DNA of 64,000 nt from Chryseobacterium rhizoplanae. GTDB lineage: Bacteria > Bacteroidota > Bacteroidia > Flavobacteriales > Weeksellaceae. The stretch covers positions 1,116,001-1,180,000 of the forward strand of contig NZ_FXTC01000001.1 in assembly GCF_900182655.1 (NCBI RefSeq), written 5' to 3'. Below, piece after piece: positions 8,910 through 18,417 of the stretch. The notes below the pieces were generated by a model. That model was given only the letters and a program-made list of their open reading frames with translations, was not told the DNA's origin and ran no database searches. Position numbers and translations under genes: made by a program. Each line of letters opens with the position of its first letter. Within the stretch, counting starts at the first letter, position 1.

Positions 8910-9665
8910 ATGAGAACAGCAAACAAAGTAGCAGCCGTTACACTCCTTTTCTGGCTTATGAAAATTGTAGCCACCACCTTGGGGGAAACCTTGGGAGATT
9001 TTATTTCTATGACCCTTAATCTGGGGTATGTTGTAGGAATTTTGGTTACACTCGCATTTTTTATCCTCATATTATCCGTACAGCTTAGTGTAAAAAAATA
9101 TATTCCGGCAGTTTACTGGATCGTGATTATCGCAACAACAACTTTGGGAACAGAAATCTCCGATTTTATCGACCGTACTTTAGAAGCAGGATACCTGGTG
9201 GGGAGTCTGATTTTACTTTTTGGTCTTTTAAATTCCTTATTCTTATGGTACCGAAAATATAAAAACCTTGAGGTTTATCCCATTTTTGAAAGAAATAAAG
9301 AATTCTATTACTGGACGGCCATCTTATTTTCCAATAGTCTGGGAACGGCTTTTGGGGATTTTCTGAGTGATAATTTAGGACTCGGATATATGACGGGAGC
9401 TTTGATCACCGGGCTCATTATATTAATAGTAGTAGCGCTTCATTATTTTACAAAAATCAATCATGTTGTCCTGTTCTGGATTGCTTTTGTTTTTACCAGA
9501 CCATTTGGTGCTACATTCGGAGATCTTTTGACAAAACCTTTAGCTAAAGGAGGTCTGGACCTTGGAACACTCAATGCTTCCCTGATATCTCTTGCTCTGA
9601 TGGTTTTGATGATTATCATCTCACAAAGAAAACACAGCCGGGAATTACCTATTCAAAACGAATAA
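8910..9665 (+). CDS. COG4705-like membrane protein with four internal repeats
   Basis: 251 residues with about eight hydrophobic helices. Four copies of a motif are evident: TTLGETLGDFISMTLNLGY, TTLGTEISDFIDRTLEAGY, NSLGTAFGDFLSDNLGLGY and RPFGATFGDLLTKPLAKGG. Each places a conserved Gly-Asp (Ser-Asp in copy 2) in a membrane context. This matches what I know of the uncharacterised COG4705 membrane-anchored proteins. The repeated acidic residues suggest ion or metal binding/transport, but that is inference. It follows the two-component genes, shares the candidate operator, and precedes an outer-membrane receptor by 50 bp. Confidence 0.85.
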   Translation: MRTANKVAAVTLLFWLMKIVATTLGETLGDFISMTLNLGYVVGILVTLAFFILILSVQLSVKKYIPAVYWIVIIATTTLGTEISDFIDRTLEAGYLVGSLILLFGLLNSLFLWYRKYKNLEVYPIFERNKEFYYWTAILFSNSLGTAFGDFLSDNLGLGYMTGALITGLIILIVVALHYFTKINHVVLFWIAFVFTRPFGATFGDLLTKPLAKGGLDLGTLNASLISLALMVLMIIISQRKHSRELPIQNE

Positions 9666-9715
9666 TTAATATTCTCCTTATAACAAACTTTTTATAGAAA
9701 ATAAAGAATAGCAGA

Positions 9716-12136
9716 ATGAATAAAACAGCCTTGTTATTTTTCCCAACCTGTATGGTAATTTCTTCCCTTGTTTCAGCGCAGACAGCTTCTGTAACGGCAT
9801 CCGGAAGAATCATGAATAAAGATAAAACTGCAATACCTTACGCCCATATTATTTTAAAAAAAGAAAAAGACAGCACTTTTACGGCCGGAACTATCACCAA
9901 TGAAGAAGGAAGATTTTCTATTACAGGTATAAAACCGGACCATTATCTTCTTGAAACCTCCATCACCGGATATAATACGTATACCCAGCCCGTTTTCATA
10001 GGAAGTCTTTCAGAATTTCTGGAAGTCCCTGTTATTGAACTGAATCAGAAACAGGAAAATGAAACCAAAATAGAAGCCATCACCATTACGGCATCTAAAA
10101 AAAATGAGATAGACAGCCGACTTGATAAAAAAACGTACTCTGTAGCAGACAACATCAGCCAAAGTGGCGGATCAGTATTACAAAGTATGCAGAACCTTCC
10201 GGGAATTACTGTACAGGACGGTCAAGTACAGCTTAGAGGAAATGATAAAGTAACGGTACTTATTGATGGTAAACAGACTGCTCTCACCGGGTTTGGAAGC
10301 CAGACAGGGCTGAATAATATTCCGGCTTCTGCCATTGATAAAATTGAAATCATCAACAATCCTTCCTCAAAATATGATGCAAATGGAAATGCGGGAATCA
10401 TCAATATTATCATGAAAAAGAATAAACAGAACGGATGGAACGGAAAAGCAGGATTTACAACAGGTTTAGGTTCTCTTTGGGTAAGAAAAGAAAATCTTCC
10501 CACCATAAGACCACAGTATACACTAACGCCTAAAATAAACCCATCACTGTCTGTAAATTACAGGAAAAACAAGGTAAATATATTTTTGCAGGCCGATAAT
10601 TTATATACTGAAACACTTAATAAAAATGAATTTGTAACCCGTACTTATGATAATGGAACCGTTATTAATTCTCAGCTGAAAAGAAACAGAAATACGAATT
10701 TTTTTACCACTAAAGCAGGAATAGACTGGACCATTGATCCGCAAAATACCGTAACCATTTCAGGAATGTATGGAAGCGAAAAGATTATTGACAGGGGAGA
10801 TCAGCCGTTTTTCAATGGAGATAGGTCCCAACGTCTGCGCCTGTGGCAGTTTTTGGAAGACGAACTGAAAACAACCGTGATGGGAACCGCTTCTTATCAG
10901 CATAAATTCAAAGATGCCGGACATGTTTTGAACGTAGGATTCAATTATACTTTCCACAGAGAGGATGAAAAGTATTTCTATGATAATTATCTTCCTTCTT
11001 CCACAGGAACGGATGCCTTCAAGCTGCTATCTGATGAGCAGGTGTATGATTTCAACGTAGATTATGTAAAACCTCTGAAATACGGCCGGATAGAAACCGG
11101 GATTAAAGTAAGAAACAGAAGCATTCCTACCAACATGAATTTTATTCCCGGTACCAATTCTGTACTGGATGCTTCTGCGGGAGGGAAAGCCGATTATAAA
11201 GAATTTATTCCTGCAGTATACGGAAATTATGTTTTTGAAAATGAAAAATGGGAAGCAGAACTGGGACTGAGGCTGGAATATGTAAAAATTCAATATGATG
11301 TAAATCCCAACCACCCAACTTATAAAAGTGACGGATACAATTATACCCAGCCATTCCCGAATTTCAGACTTGCTTATAAGCTTGATGACCGTAATAAGTT
11401 CTCTGTATTTTATAATAGAAGGGTAGACCGTCCTAATGAAGTGGACATCCGTATTTTTCCAAAGTATGATGATGCAGAAATCATTAAGGTAGGAAATCCG
11501 GCACTGCGTCCTCAGTTTACAAATTCTATTGAATTGGGATATAAACACAATTGGGATAACGGATATTTATATTCTGCTTTATACCACCGTTTTGCCAACG
11601 GGACCATCACAAGAATTTCAAGTATTGTCCCGAACAGCACTCTTATTTATGCCATATTCCAGAATGCCGGAAAAAGCTATAACACAGGGATTGAAACAAT
11701 ATGGAACCAAAAGGTATCGGATGCCTATTCCTTTAATGTCAACGGAAATTTATACCGTAATCAGATCAATGCATTTACTGTAGAAAACCTGTATCCAAAG
11801 CCTAATACTTTTTCTGCAGACCAGCAGACTGCCATTTCAGGGAATGTCAAGATGAATAACGTTTTTCATTTTTCTAAGGGATTGGATATGCAGTTTACAC
11901 TGGTTTATCTGGCTCCGGATATTATTCCGCAGGGAAGAATACAATCAAGGTTTTCAATGGATGCAGGAGTGAAAAAATCTATTCAGAAAGGGAAGGGTGA
12001 ACTGTTTTTAAATGCTTCGGATTTACTCAACACAATGGTCATCAGAAAATCTATTCAGGGTAGTGGATTCGCTTATACCAGCAATGATTATTATGAAACC
12101 CAGGTGATCCGGCTTGGGTACAGCTATAAATTTTAA
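9716..12136 (+). CDS. TonB-dependent receptor-type outer membrane beta-barrel protein
   Basis: 806 residues. Signal peptide ends at VSAQ (about 22). A carboxypeptidase-like regulatory domain follows (residues 27-110, ASGRIMNKDKTAIPYAHI), then a plug (about 130-235, QSMQNLPGITVQDGQVQLRG, LIDGKQ, IEIINNPSSKYDANG) and a C-terminal beta-barrel ending YSYKF with terminal Phe. It belongs to the OMP_b-brl_3/CarboxypepD_reg group rather than SusC. Probably the last gene of the TCS-controlled unit. Ligand unknown. Confidence 0.9.
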   Translation: MNKTALLFFPTCMVISSLVSAQTASVTASGRIMNKDKTAIPYAHIILKKEKDSTFTAGTITNEEGRFSITGIKPDHYLLETSITGYNTYTQPVFIGSLSEFLEVPVIELNQKQENETKIEAITITASKKNEIDSRLDKKTYSVADNISQSGGSVLQSMQNLPGITVQDGQVQLRGNDKVTVLIDGKQTALTGFGSQTGLNNIPASAIDKIEIINNPSSKYDANGNAGIINIIMKKNKQNGWNGKAGFTTGLGSLWVRKENLPTIRPQYTLTPKINPSLSVNYRKNKVNIFLQADNLYTETLNKNEFVTRTYDNGTVINSQLKRNRNTNFFTTKAGIDWTIDPQNTVTISGMYGSEKIIDRGDQPFFNGDRSQRLRLWQFLEDELKTTVMGTASYQHKFKDAGHVLNVGFNYTFHREDEKYFYDNYLPSSTGTDAFKLLSDEQVYDFNVDYVKPLKYGRIETGIKVRNRSIPTNMNFIPGTNSVLDASAGGKADYKEFIPAVYGNYVFENEKWEAELGLRLEYVKIQYDVNPNHPTYKSDGYNYTQPFPNFRLAYKLDDRNKFSVFYNRRVDRPNEVDIRIFPKYDDAEIIKVGNPALRPQFTNSIELGYKHNWDNGYLYSALYHRFANGTITRISSIVPNSTLIYAIFQNAGKSYNTGIETIWNQKVSDAYSFNVNGNLYRNQINAFTVENLYPKPNTFSADQQTAISGNVKMNNVFHFSKGLDMQFTLVYLAPDIIPQGRIQSRFSMDAGVKKSIQKGKGELFLNASDLLNTMVIRKSIQGSGFAYTSNDYYETQVIRLGYSYKF

Positions 12137-12210
12137 CACCAAATTCGTAATGCCATTTTATCAGAATAAAATTGTAGGAACAGGATTGATAAAAACCCTT
12201 TACCATACAA

Positions 12211-12305
12211 AAGACTGTCTCAAAAGTCAGATAATTTCGCTTTTGTCATTGATTGAGATTCTTCATTACATTTCATTCAGGATGACACTTTTGAGACAAC
12301 CTCTT
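12211..12305. repeat. Long palindromic intergenic repeat
   Basis: The 12-mer TGTCTCAAAAGT (12216-12227) is perfectly complemented by ACTTTTGAGACA (12287-12298). The AAAAGA flank is also mirrored, around a loop of about 60 nt. It lies between the convergent receptor and SDR genes, where it could act as a bidirectional terminator, though it also looks like a dispersed flavobacterial repeat. Confidence 0.6.
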
Positions 12306-12306
12306 T

Positions 12307-13110
12307 TTATACCACTTTCGCCTTACGGACTATTTTTGCCAACAGGTTCGGAAAGAATCTCTTCAGGTAAACCGCCATGACTTCTTTACCTCCTATGGCT
12401 TTTTGTTTTTTCTGCTTTTCTATGGCATAGAGCATTTTTTTTGCGAAAATATCTACAGGCATTCCATTTTTTGTGGCATCATCCATTGTACCTTGTGATG
12501 AACCATCTCCGGTAACCGCATTAATGGAAATATCGGTCTGTATAAAACCCGGACAAATGATCGTAATCCCAATATTCTGACTGAATAATTCTGCCCGTAA
12601 AGCATCGAAAAAACCATGTAAAGCATGTTTTGCTCCCGCATATCCACTTCGCATAGGAGCTCCGAATATTCCCATAAGACTGGATACAACCGCAATCTGT
12701 CCTCCTTTATTTCTGATCATATAAGGTACAGTTGCTTTAGTAAGGGCCACCGTTCCGATATAATCAATATCTATAAGCTGTTTATCCACCTCAATATCCG
12801 TTTCCATGGCTAAAGAACGTTGAGAAAGTCCTGCATTATTGATCAGAATATCAATTTTTCCAAACTGTTCTGATGCTTTTGCTGCAATGGCAGGCATTTC
12901 TTTATAATTCTTCAGGTCTAAAGGAATCACGGCATACCGATCTTTACTTAATCCTGCTTTTTCAGCCACCACATGCAGCTGTTCTTCTTTTCTGGACGAC
13001 AGGATGATTTTAGCATTGCTGTTCTTTGCCAGATCTATTACCAAAGCTTCTCCGATACCTGATGAGGCTCCGGTAATCCAAATGACTTTATGATCAAAAT
13101 AACTGCTCAT
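12307..13110 (-). CDS. SDR-family NAD(P)-dependent oxidoreductase
   Basis: 267 residues. TGASSGIG at about 14-21, NNAGLSQRS, SSLMGIFGAPMRSGYAGAKHAL (Ser and Tyr-x3-Lys of the active site) and ICPGFIQTDIS. Similar to DHRS7-type dehydrogenases/reductases. It starts 10 bp after the stop of the FAD-dependent dehydrogenase gene, so both should form one transcript. Substrate unknown. Confidence 0.9.
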   Translation of the reverse strand: MSSYFDHKVIWITGASSGIGEALVIDLAKNSNAKIILSSRKEEQLHVVAEKAGLSKDRYAVIPLDLKNYKEMPAIAAKASEQFGKIDILINNAGLSQRSLAMETDIEVDKQLIDIDYIGTVALTKATVPYMIRNKGGQIAVVSSLMGIFGAPMRSGYAGAKHALHGFFDALRAELFSQNIGITIICPGFIQTDISINAVTGDGSSQGTMDDATKNGMPVDIFAKKMLYAIEKQKKQKAIGGKEVMAVYLKRFFPNLLAKIVRKAKVV

Positions 13111-13120
13111 ACTTTACTAT

Positions 13121-14785
13121 TTAATTTTTAAGTCCTGCAATATATTGTCCGGCTTTCATTCCTGAAAAAATACACCCTCCCAAAAATGTTCCTTCCAGCG
13201 CTCTGTAACCGTGCATTCCTCCACCGCCAAAGCCTGCCACTTCTCCGGCTGCATACAATCCCTCAATAATGCTGTCGTCCTCTTTTAAAACCTGACCATT
13301 AAGATTGGTTTTTATACCTCCTAATGTTTTACGCGTTAAAATATTGAGTCTTACAGCAATCAAAGGTCCGTTTTCAGGAGCTAAAATCTTATGAGGAGCT
13401 GCTACACGCCCAAGTTTATCTCCTAAATAATTTCGGGTATTGCGAAGGTAATTGACCTGCGTATCTTTTGAAAATTTATTGTCTAATTCTCTGTCACGGG
13501 CTTCAATCTGAGATTTTATTTTATCATAATTCAAAAGTCTGCTTCCGGCCAGTTCATTCATTCTCTTTACCAGATCTTCCAGATTATCTGATACAATAAA
13601 GTCTTTTCCATGTTCTTTAAAAGCTTCTACCGGCCCGGGAGCTTTTTTACCAAAAATCCTTTTCAGAAAAAGAACGTAGTCCTTATTCGTGATATCCGGA
13701 TTCTGTTCTGAACCCGAAAGGGCAAATTCTTTTTTAATAATTTTCTGAGTGAGGATAAACCATGAGTAAGAAAAACCTGTTTCCTGTATATACTGTAAAG
13801 TTCCCAACGTATCAAACCCGGGAAGAAAAGGAGCGGGCAGACGTTTTCCTTTTGCATCAAACCATAAAGAAGAAGGACCAGGTAATATACGGATTCCATG
13901 GTTAGGCCAGATAGGATTCCAGTTTTGCAACCCTTCTGTGTAATGCCACATTCTGTCGCGGTTGATAATATGAGCTCCAGTATTTTCTGCGATACCGATC
14001 ATTTTTCCATCTACATAGGCAGGAACGCCGCAGACCATATTTTCCGGTGCTTTACCAAGTCTTTCCGGCCAGTTTTTTCTTACCAGCTCATGATTGGCAC
14101 CAATCCCTCCGGAAGCAATAATGATATTGGGAGCGGTATATTCAAATGATGAAATCACATTTCTGTTTGTTTCAGCGCCTCTTTCTTTAGTATCATTCTC
14201 CAGAATATCTCCTTTGAGTCCTTTGATTTTTCCATTTTCTAAGATTAATTCCGTCACTCTGTGCCTGAATTTCATCTGCAGCAACCCTTTTTCCTGAGCT
14301 TTGTATGCTTTTTCTACAAAAGGTTTAACAACTCCTGTCCCGGTTCCCCAGCTTACATGAAAGCGAGGTACTGAATTTCCATGTCCTGTTGCTGAACCAT
14401 CACCACGTTCTGCCCAGCCAACCATAAACATCAGCTTGATCCCTAATTTGGAAATGTATTCATACTTTTCACCGGCAGCAAATTTCAGATAAGCTTCAGC
14501 CCATTGACGGGGCCAGTAATCTTCCGGACGATCGAAACCCGCTGTTCCTTTCCAATCCTGAAGTGCCAGTTCATAAGAATCTTTGATCCCCATTTTCCTT
14601 TGCTGAGGCGAATTAATCAGAAAAAGCCCTCCGAAAGACCAGAATGCCTGTCCTCCTATATTCTGTTCAGTTTCCTGATCCAAAAGCAGGACTTTTTTTC
14701 CGGCATTGGTAATTTCCATGGCAGCAGTAAGCCCTGCCAGTCCGCTTCCTATGATGATGGCATCAGGCCGGAATGTTTCTTCCAT
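13121..14785 (-). CDS. FAD-binding dehydrogenase (ketosteroid dehydrogenase/fumarate reductase-like)
   Basis: 554 residues. N-terminal FAD motif GSGLAGLTAAMEI with the downstream acidic residue (LLLDQE), and a C-terminal AAGEVAGFGGGGMHGYRALE that closes the FAD site. The length and the VGWAERGDGSATGHGNSVPRFH segment fit the COG3573 group, related to 3-ketosteroid dehydrogenases and flavocytochrome fumarate reductases. First gene of a likely two-gene operon with the SDR at 12307. The exact reaction cannot be assigned. Confidence 0.85.
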   Translation of the reverse strand: MEETFRPDAIIIGSGLAGLTAAMEITNAGKKVLLLDQETEQNIGGQAFWSFGGLFLINSPQQRKMGIKDSYELALQDWKGTAGFDRPEDYWPRQWAEAYLKFAAGEKYEYISKLGIKLMFMVGWAERGDGSATGHGNSVPRFHVSWGTGTGVVKPFVEKAYKAQEKGLLQMKFRHRVTELILENGKIKGLKGDILENDTKERGAETNRNVISSFEYTAPNIIIASGGIGANHELVRKNWPERLGKAPENMVCGVPAYVDGKMIGIAENTGAHIINRDRMWHYTEGLQNWNPIWPNHGIRILPGPSSLWFDAKGKRLPAPFLPGFDTLGTLQYIQETGFSYSWFILTQKIIKKEFALSGSEQNPDITNKDYVLFLKRIFGKKAPGPVEAFKEHGKDFIVSDNLEDLVKRMNELAGSRLLNYDKIKSQIEARDRELDNKFSKDTQVNYLRNTRNYLGDKLGRVAAPHKILAPENGPLIAVRLNILTRKTLGGIKTNLNGQVLKEDDSIIEGLYAAGEVAGFGGGGMHGYRALEGTFLGGCIFSGMKAGQYIAGLKN

Positions 14786-15012
14786 TTTCCAGGTATTTTT
14801 ATTGAATGATACTTACTATAAATGTATTAAATATTTAAAACCAAAAAAATATAAGCTGCAAAATATTAAGTATTTAATACTAAAGTTGTTTATACTTTAC
14901 AAAATCACAGAAAATTTTCGTTTTAAAGCACTGTTTTTCAGGGAAAATCAATTACTCTCTTCAAAATATCCCGTAAATGCCGATTTTCCTGTAAACCTCT
15001 ATAAAACATTTC

Positions 15013-15020
15013 TATCTTTG
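15013..15020 (+). promoter_or_regulatory. Bacteroidota -7 promoter element (TATCTTTG)
   Basis: Exact match to TAnnTTTG, 14 bp upstream of the ATG at 15035. The preceding AT-rich gap (14786-15012) contains a palindrome-like AGTATTTAATACT near 14868 and no gene. Confidence 0.5.
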
Positions 15021-15034
15021 TGAAAAATAGAAGT

Positions 15035-15463
15035 ATGAAGTATTTGTTTATCGTTGCTTGCTTTGTCTGTTCCATTTTCAGCCAGGCACAGCAAAAACAG
15101 GATCCATGGAAAGACAGCCAGCTGATGGATCCGGCGTTACTGGCTTCCCGGATCGAAAAGCATAAAACTAAAGATCTGGTAATCATTTCGGTGGGTCCTG
15201 AAGCGATCATCAAAGGTTCCGTAGACATCGGACCAACACATGAGCCTGAAAACCTGGAAAAACTGAGAAACTATCTGAAAGACATTCCTAAAAACAGAGA
15301 AATCGTAATCTACTGCGGATGCTGTCCTTTTGTAAAATGTCCTAATATACGTCCTGCTTTTGCTTTACTGATGGAAATGGGTTTTAAAAATGCAAAGCTT
15401 TTAAATCTTCCGAAAAACATCAAAACAGACTGGCTGGATAAAGATTATCCTACAAATGATTAA
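15035..15463 (+). CDS. Periplasmic rhodanese-like protein
   Basis: 142 residues from the ATG at 15035; an upstream GTG at 15020 would overlap the promoter element. A signal peptide (MKYLFIVACFVCSIFSQAQ) is followed by a rhodanese-like fold with the loop VIYCGCCPFVKCPN. The Cys in CGCCPF would be the sulfur-carrying residue. Rhodaneses move sulfane sulfur or act as redox modules. It overlaps or abuts the TlpA-type thioredoxin gene, so they probably work together in periplasmic thiol chemistry. Confidence 0.82.
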   Translation: MKYLFIVACFVCSIFSQAQQKQDPWKDSQLMDPALLASRIEKHKTKDLVIISVGPEAIIKGSVDIGPTHEPENLEKLRNYLKDIPKNREIVIYCGCCPFVKCPNIRPAFALLMEMGFKNAKLLNLPKNIKTDWLDKDYPTND

Positions 15464-15968
15464 TATGAAGACTGGTTTTACCCTATTATTTTTAACATTT
15501 TTCTCAGGATTTATTGCTGCCCAAAGTGCAATAGAAGTAGGAAAGAAGGCTCCTGAAATTACCATGACCAAAGCAGACGGAACTCCATTTTCCCTTTCAA
15601 CATTAAAAGGAAAGGTAGTTCTGATTGATTTCTGGGCAACCTGGTGCGCCCCTTGTGTAGAAGAGCAGCCTGAGCTGAAAACATTATACGATACCTATTC
15701 TGAACAGGTTAAAAACAATACGTTTGAAATTCTGGGAGTTTCTTTAGATAAAAATAAGGAAAGCTGGCAGAAAGCAATTGACAGATTTAATATCAAATGG
15801 ATACAGATCAGTGATTTAAAGTTCTGGAAAAGCCCTGTAGCGAAGTTGTATGAAGTTGATGAACTTCCTTTTAATGCCATCATCGACGGACAGGGAACGA
15901 TTTTAGCTAAAAACCTTCACGGTAAGGAGCTGGAAGAGTTTTTAAAGAAAACTTTAAGTCAGAATTAA
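15456..15968 (+). CDS. TlpA-family thiol:disulfide oxidoreductase
   Basis: 170 residues. Signal peptide (about 1-23, ending IAAQ) and a thioredoxin fold with active site WATWCAPCVEEQ (CxxC). The cis-Pro region is VDELPFNAIID, and GQGTILAKN completes the AhpC/TSA-Redoxin pattern. The frame opens at ATG 15456, overlapping the rhodanese gene by 8 nt, or starts at ATG 15465. It probably reduces disulfides in the periplasm. Confidence 0.92.
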   Translation: MINMKTGFTLLFLTFFSGFIAAQSAIEVGKKAPEITMTKADGTPFSLSTLKGKVVLIDFWATWCAPCVEEQPELKTLYDTYSEQVKNNTFEILGVSLDKNKESWQKAIDRFNIKWIQISDLKFWKSPVAKLYEVDELPFNAIIDGQGTILAKNLHGKELEEFLKKTLSQN

Positions 15969-15992
15969 GAATATAAAATCTTGCAGATATTG

Positions 15993-16028
15993 AAAGAGTG
16001 GTACATAAATTACCGCTCTTTATTTTTT
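15993..16028 (+). terminator. Rho-independent terminator after rhodanese-TlpA operon
   Basis: Stem AAAGAGTGGTA with TACCGCTCTTT (one T-G wobble) around a 7-nt loop, followed by ATTTTTTA. Confidence 0.8.
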
Positions 16029-16096
16029 ATATACGTTACAAAGTAATTGATATACAGTATACAACAAGCCTTTCTTTCGTTTTATAGCTTTGAAGA

Positions 16097-16504
16097 ATGA
16101 AAAAAAGTGTCTTCCTCCGCCTGGGGCTATCAGTGATATTGCTGATGCATAGTGTGATTTCCATTTTTAGTGGAGATGTTAATAATTTTGGACATTTTTA
16201 TCTGGATAGTATAGGATTCAGCCCCATTGGAACTTATATGGCATGGGTTGTAAAACTCACTCATCTTTTCTCTGTGCCGTTACTTTGGTTTGACCGATAC
16301 ATAAAGCCAGTAGCTATTGCTAATATTATCATTTTTATTTTTGGAATCTACTTCGTACATTGGCAAAATGGCTGGTTTGTAGTGGGAGGCGGAACAAACG
16401 GCATTGAGTTCAATGTCTTGCTGATCTTCAGCTTTCTGAATCTTATGTATCCCGAAATCAATTTTAAAAAGCAGAACCGTATTCCCCATGAAAAGGATAT
16501 TTAA
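16097..16504 (+). CDS. Small DoxX-like membrane protein
   Basis: 135 residues with four hydrophobic helices. The pattern (RLGLSVILLMHSV, WVVKLTHLFSVPLLW, GWFVVGGGTNGIEFNVLL) resembles the DoxX/DoxD family. Function unknown. TAGCTTTG, a -7-type element, ends only 4 bp before the ATG, so the transcript could be leaderless. Confidence 0.75.
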   Translation: MKKSVFLRLGLSVILLMHSVISIFSGDVNNFGHFYLDSIGFSPIGTYMAWVVKLTHLFSVPLLWFDRYIKPVAIANIIIFIFGIYFVHWQNGWFVVGGGTNGIEFNVLLIFSFLNLMYPEINFKKQNRIPHEKDI

Positions 16505-16642
16505 GTCTTCTGGAAATCCGCAGTTTTTTAAAATTTTCCTTAGTAACAATTCAAAACTGTAGTTTGTAGATCGTTACCTTAATTTGGTCAACATATATTT
16601 CTATATTTGATTGAACAAACAGTAATTTGTACTCCTAAAATC

Positions 16643-17725
16643 ATGATCAACCTGAAACCATACAAAAGATCTAAGTGGCAGATTCATTTGCTTTTTTGGA
16701 TATTGTATTATATTCTGGAGGTTTACCTTGACTTTTACTGGTCCAGGTATCAGTTTCCGGATTTCAAATGGCAGATAAGACTTCAGAACACCCTGATCCT
16801 TGAGCTAGGTTATCTTTTGATCAAAATACCTCTTGCTTATACTTTACTGTATGTATTTGAAAAGATTTATATTAAATTGATTTTCAAATACTTTTTCTAT
16901 GTTTTCATCCTGTTCACAGCTGTTGTAGGACATCGTTTTTTAACACATTATATTATTTATCCTTATATCTATGGTGTTGCAGAGACTCTGGATGGAAAGT
17001 ATCCGTCAGGGTTTATCAATGGTTATGTGGCATTCAATTCTTTTATGGACCTGATTTTTATGGTGGGCCTGATTTTCGGAGTCGAAATTACCCGGCAGAA
17101 AAATCTTCTGAAAAAACAGATCTCTCAATTGAAGTCTGAAAAGCTGGATCAGGAACTTACTATGCTGAAAGCACAGATCAATCCTCATTTTCTGTTTAAC
17201 ACCCTCAATAATATTTATGGAATGGCTCTGAAAAAAGCTGATGAAACTCCGGATGTTATTCTTCAGCTTTCCAAGATAATGCGGTATAATATCTATGAAG
17301 CAGCAGAAAAAAGCATTTCTATAGCCAAGGACATTGAAAATATCAAGGATTTCATACAGATCCAGAAAATCCGGCATCGTCATCTTACCATAAATTTTAC
17401 GGAAGATATTGACCAGCCTTCTCAGGAAATTTCACCGCTGATCCTGATACAGTTTGTTGAAAATGCTTTCAAACATGGAGTTTCTGAAAGCTTAGGAGAG
17501 ACATTTATTACCATCAATATCCGGTTGAAAAACGGAATTCTAACTTATGTCATAGAAAATTCCAAAGAAGAAAAACCCAATACGCATTCCACAAAAATAG
17601 GCCAGAAAAATATCAGGAGACAGCTTGAACTGCTTTACCCTCAACACACTCTTTCTGTGGAAGATCAAAACAACCGCTATATTGTAACATTAATTATAGA
17701 TTTCTATGACGCACCAAATCTCTAA
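16643..17725 (+). CDS. LytS/YehU-type sensor histidine kinase
   Basis: 360 residues from the ATG at 16643 (a TTG at 16607 extends the frame but lies on the -7 element TATATTTG). About four N-terminal TM helices, then a coiled linker and the His_kinase motif QINPHFLFNTLNNIYG (phospho-His about 182). The ATPase part has LILIQFVENAFKHG. It overlaps the LytTR regulator gene by 20 nt, so the pair is translationally coupled. Signal unknown. Confidence 0.92.
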   Translation: MINLKPYKRSKWQIHLLFWILYYILEVYLDFYWSRYQFPDFKWQIRLQNTLILELGYLLIKIPLAYTLLYVFEKIYIKLIFKYFFYVFILFTAVVGHRFLTHYIIYPYIYGVAETLDGKYPSGFINGYVAFNSFMDLIFMVGLIFGVEITRQKNLLKKQISQLKSEKLDQELTMLKAQINPHFLFNTLNNIYGMALKKADETPDVILQLSKIMRYNIYEAAEKSISIAKDIENIKDFIQIQKIRHRHLTINFTEDIDQPSQEISPLILIQFVENAFKHGVSESLGETFITINIRLKNGILTYVIENSKEEKPNTHSTKIGQKNIRRQLELLYPQHTLSVEDQNNRYIVTLIIDFYDAPNL

Positions 17726-18407
17726 AAAATACAACTGTATTATCGTAGAAGACGAGCCCATTGCAGCAGAAATTCTGGAAAGTTTTATCTCCAGGGATCA
17801 GGAGCTGAATCTGGTAGGAAAATGTGCCGATGCCATATATGCCAGCAGTCTTTTAAATATTCATGAGGTGGATCTGATGTTTTTGGATCTCCATCTTCCC
17901 GTGGTAAAAGGCTTTGACTTTCTGAGGAAAATAAAAAATCCCCCATTCGTAATTGTTACCACTGCTTATCATCAGTATGCTGTAGAAGGCTACGAACTTG
18001 ATATTGCAGATTATCTGATGAAACCTATTCCATATGAGCGTTTTCAGACTGCGATCGGGAAGTTCAAACATTTAATGGAGGCGGAGGATGCATTACTGGA
18101 AGTATCTGAACGTGATCATATCTTCATCAATAGCGGGAAAAAGCAGATTAAAATTATTCTGCAGGATATTTTCTACATCGAGAGCTTAAGAGAATATATT
18201 CACATTCATACAAAAGCAGAAACTTTCACTTTTAAAATGCCCATCAGTAAAATAGAAGAGGTTTTAAATCCTAAAATGTTTGCCCGTATTCATAAATCGT
18301 ATATCATTTCAAAAGCCAAAATAGAAGTTAAATCAGCCAACATCATCCAGATTAGGGGGAAAAACCTTCCGGTGGGAAGGACATATAAGCCGTTGTTGGA
18401 GCTTTAA
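17706..18407 (+). CDS. LytTR-family response regulator
   Basis: 233 residues. Receiver with VEDEP, phosphoacceptor Asp61 (MFLDLHLP), TTAYHQYAVEGYEL and Lys107 (YLMKPI). The C-terminal LytTR DNA-binding domain has IFYIESLREYIHIHT, FARIHKSYIIS and GRTYKPLL. Partner of the kinase directly upstream. Downstream lie a dispersed repeat and a decayed transporter gene, so the target is probably elsewhere. Confidence 0.93.
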   Translation: MTHQISKKYNCIIVEDEPIAAEILESFISRDQELNLVGKCADAIYASSLLNIHEVDLMFLDLHLPVVKGFDFLRKIKNPPFVIVTTAYHQYAVEGYELDIADYLMKPIPYERFQTAIGKFKHLMEAEDALLEVSERDHIFINSGKKQIKIILQDIFYIESLREYIHIHTKAETFTFKMPISKIEEVLNPKMFARIHKSYIISKAKIEVKSANIIQIRGKNLPVGRTYKPLLEL

Positions 18408-18417
18408 GTGGGAAGTG

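Noticed and set aside
11027..11548. 173-codon reverse frame
   Set aside because: Antisense to the barrel of the TonB-type receptor, with no independent motif.
14706..15023. 105-codon + frame at the 5' end of the FAD dehydrogenase gene
   Set aside because: Starts antisense to the FAD-binding motif and ends at the rhodanese gene's promoter; no motif.
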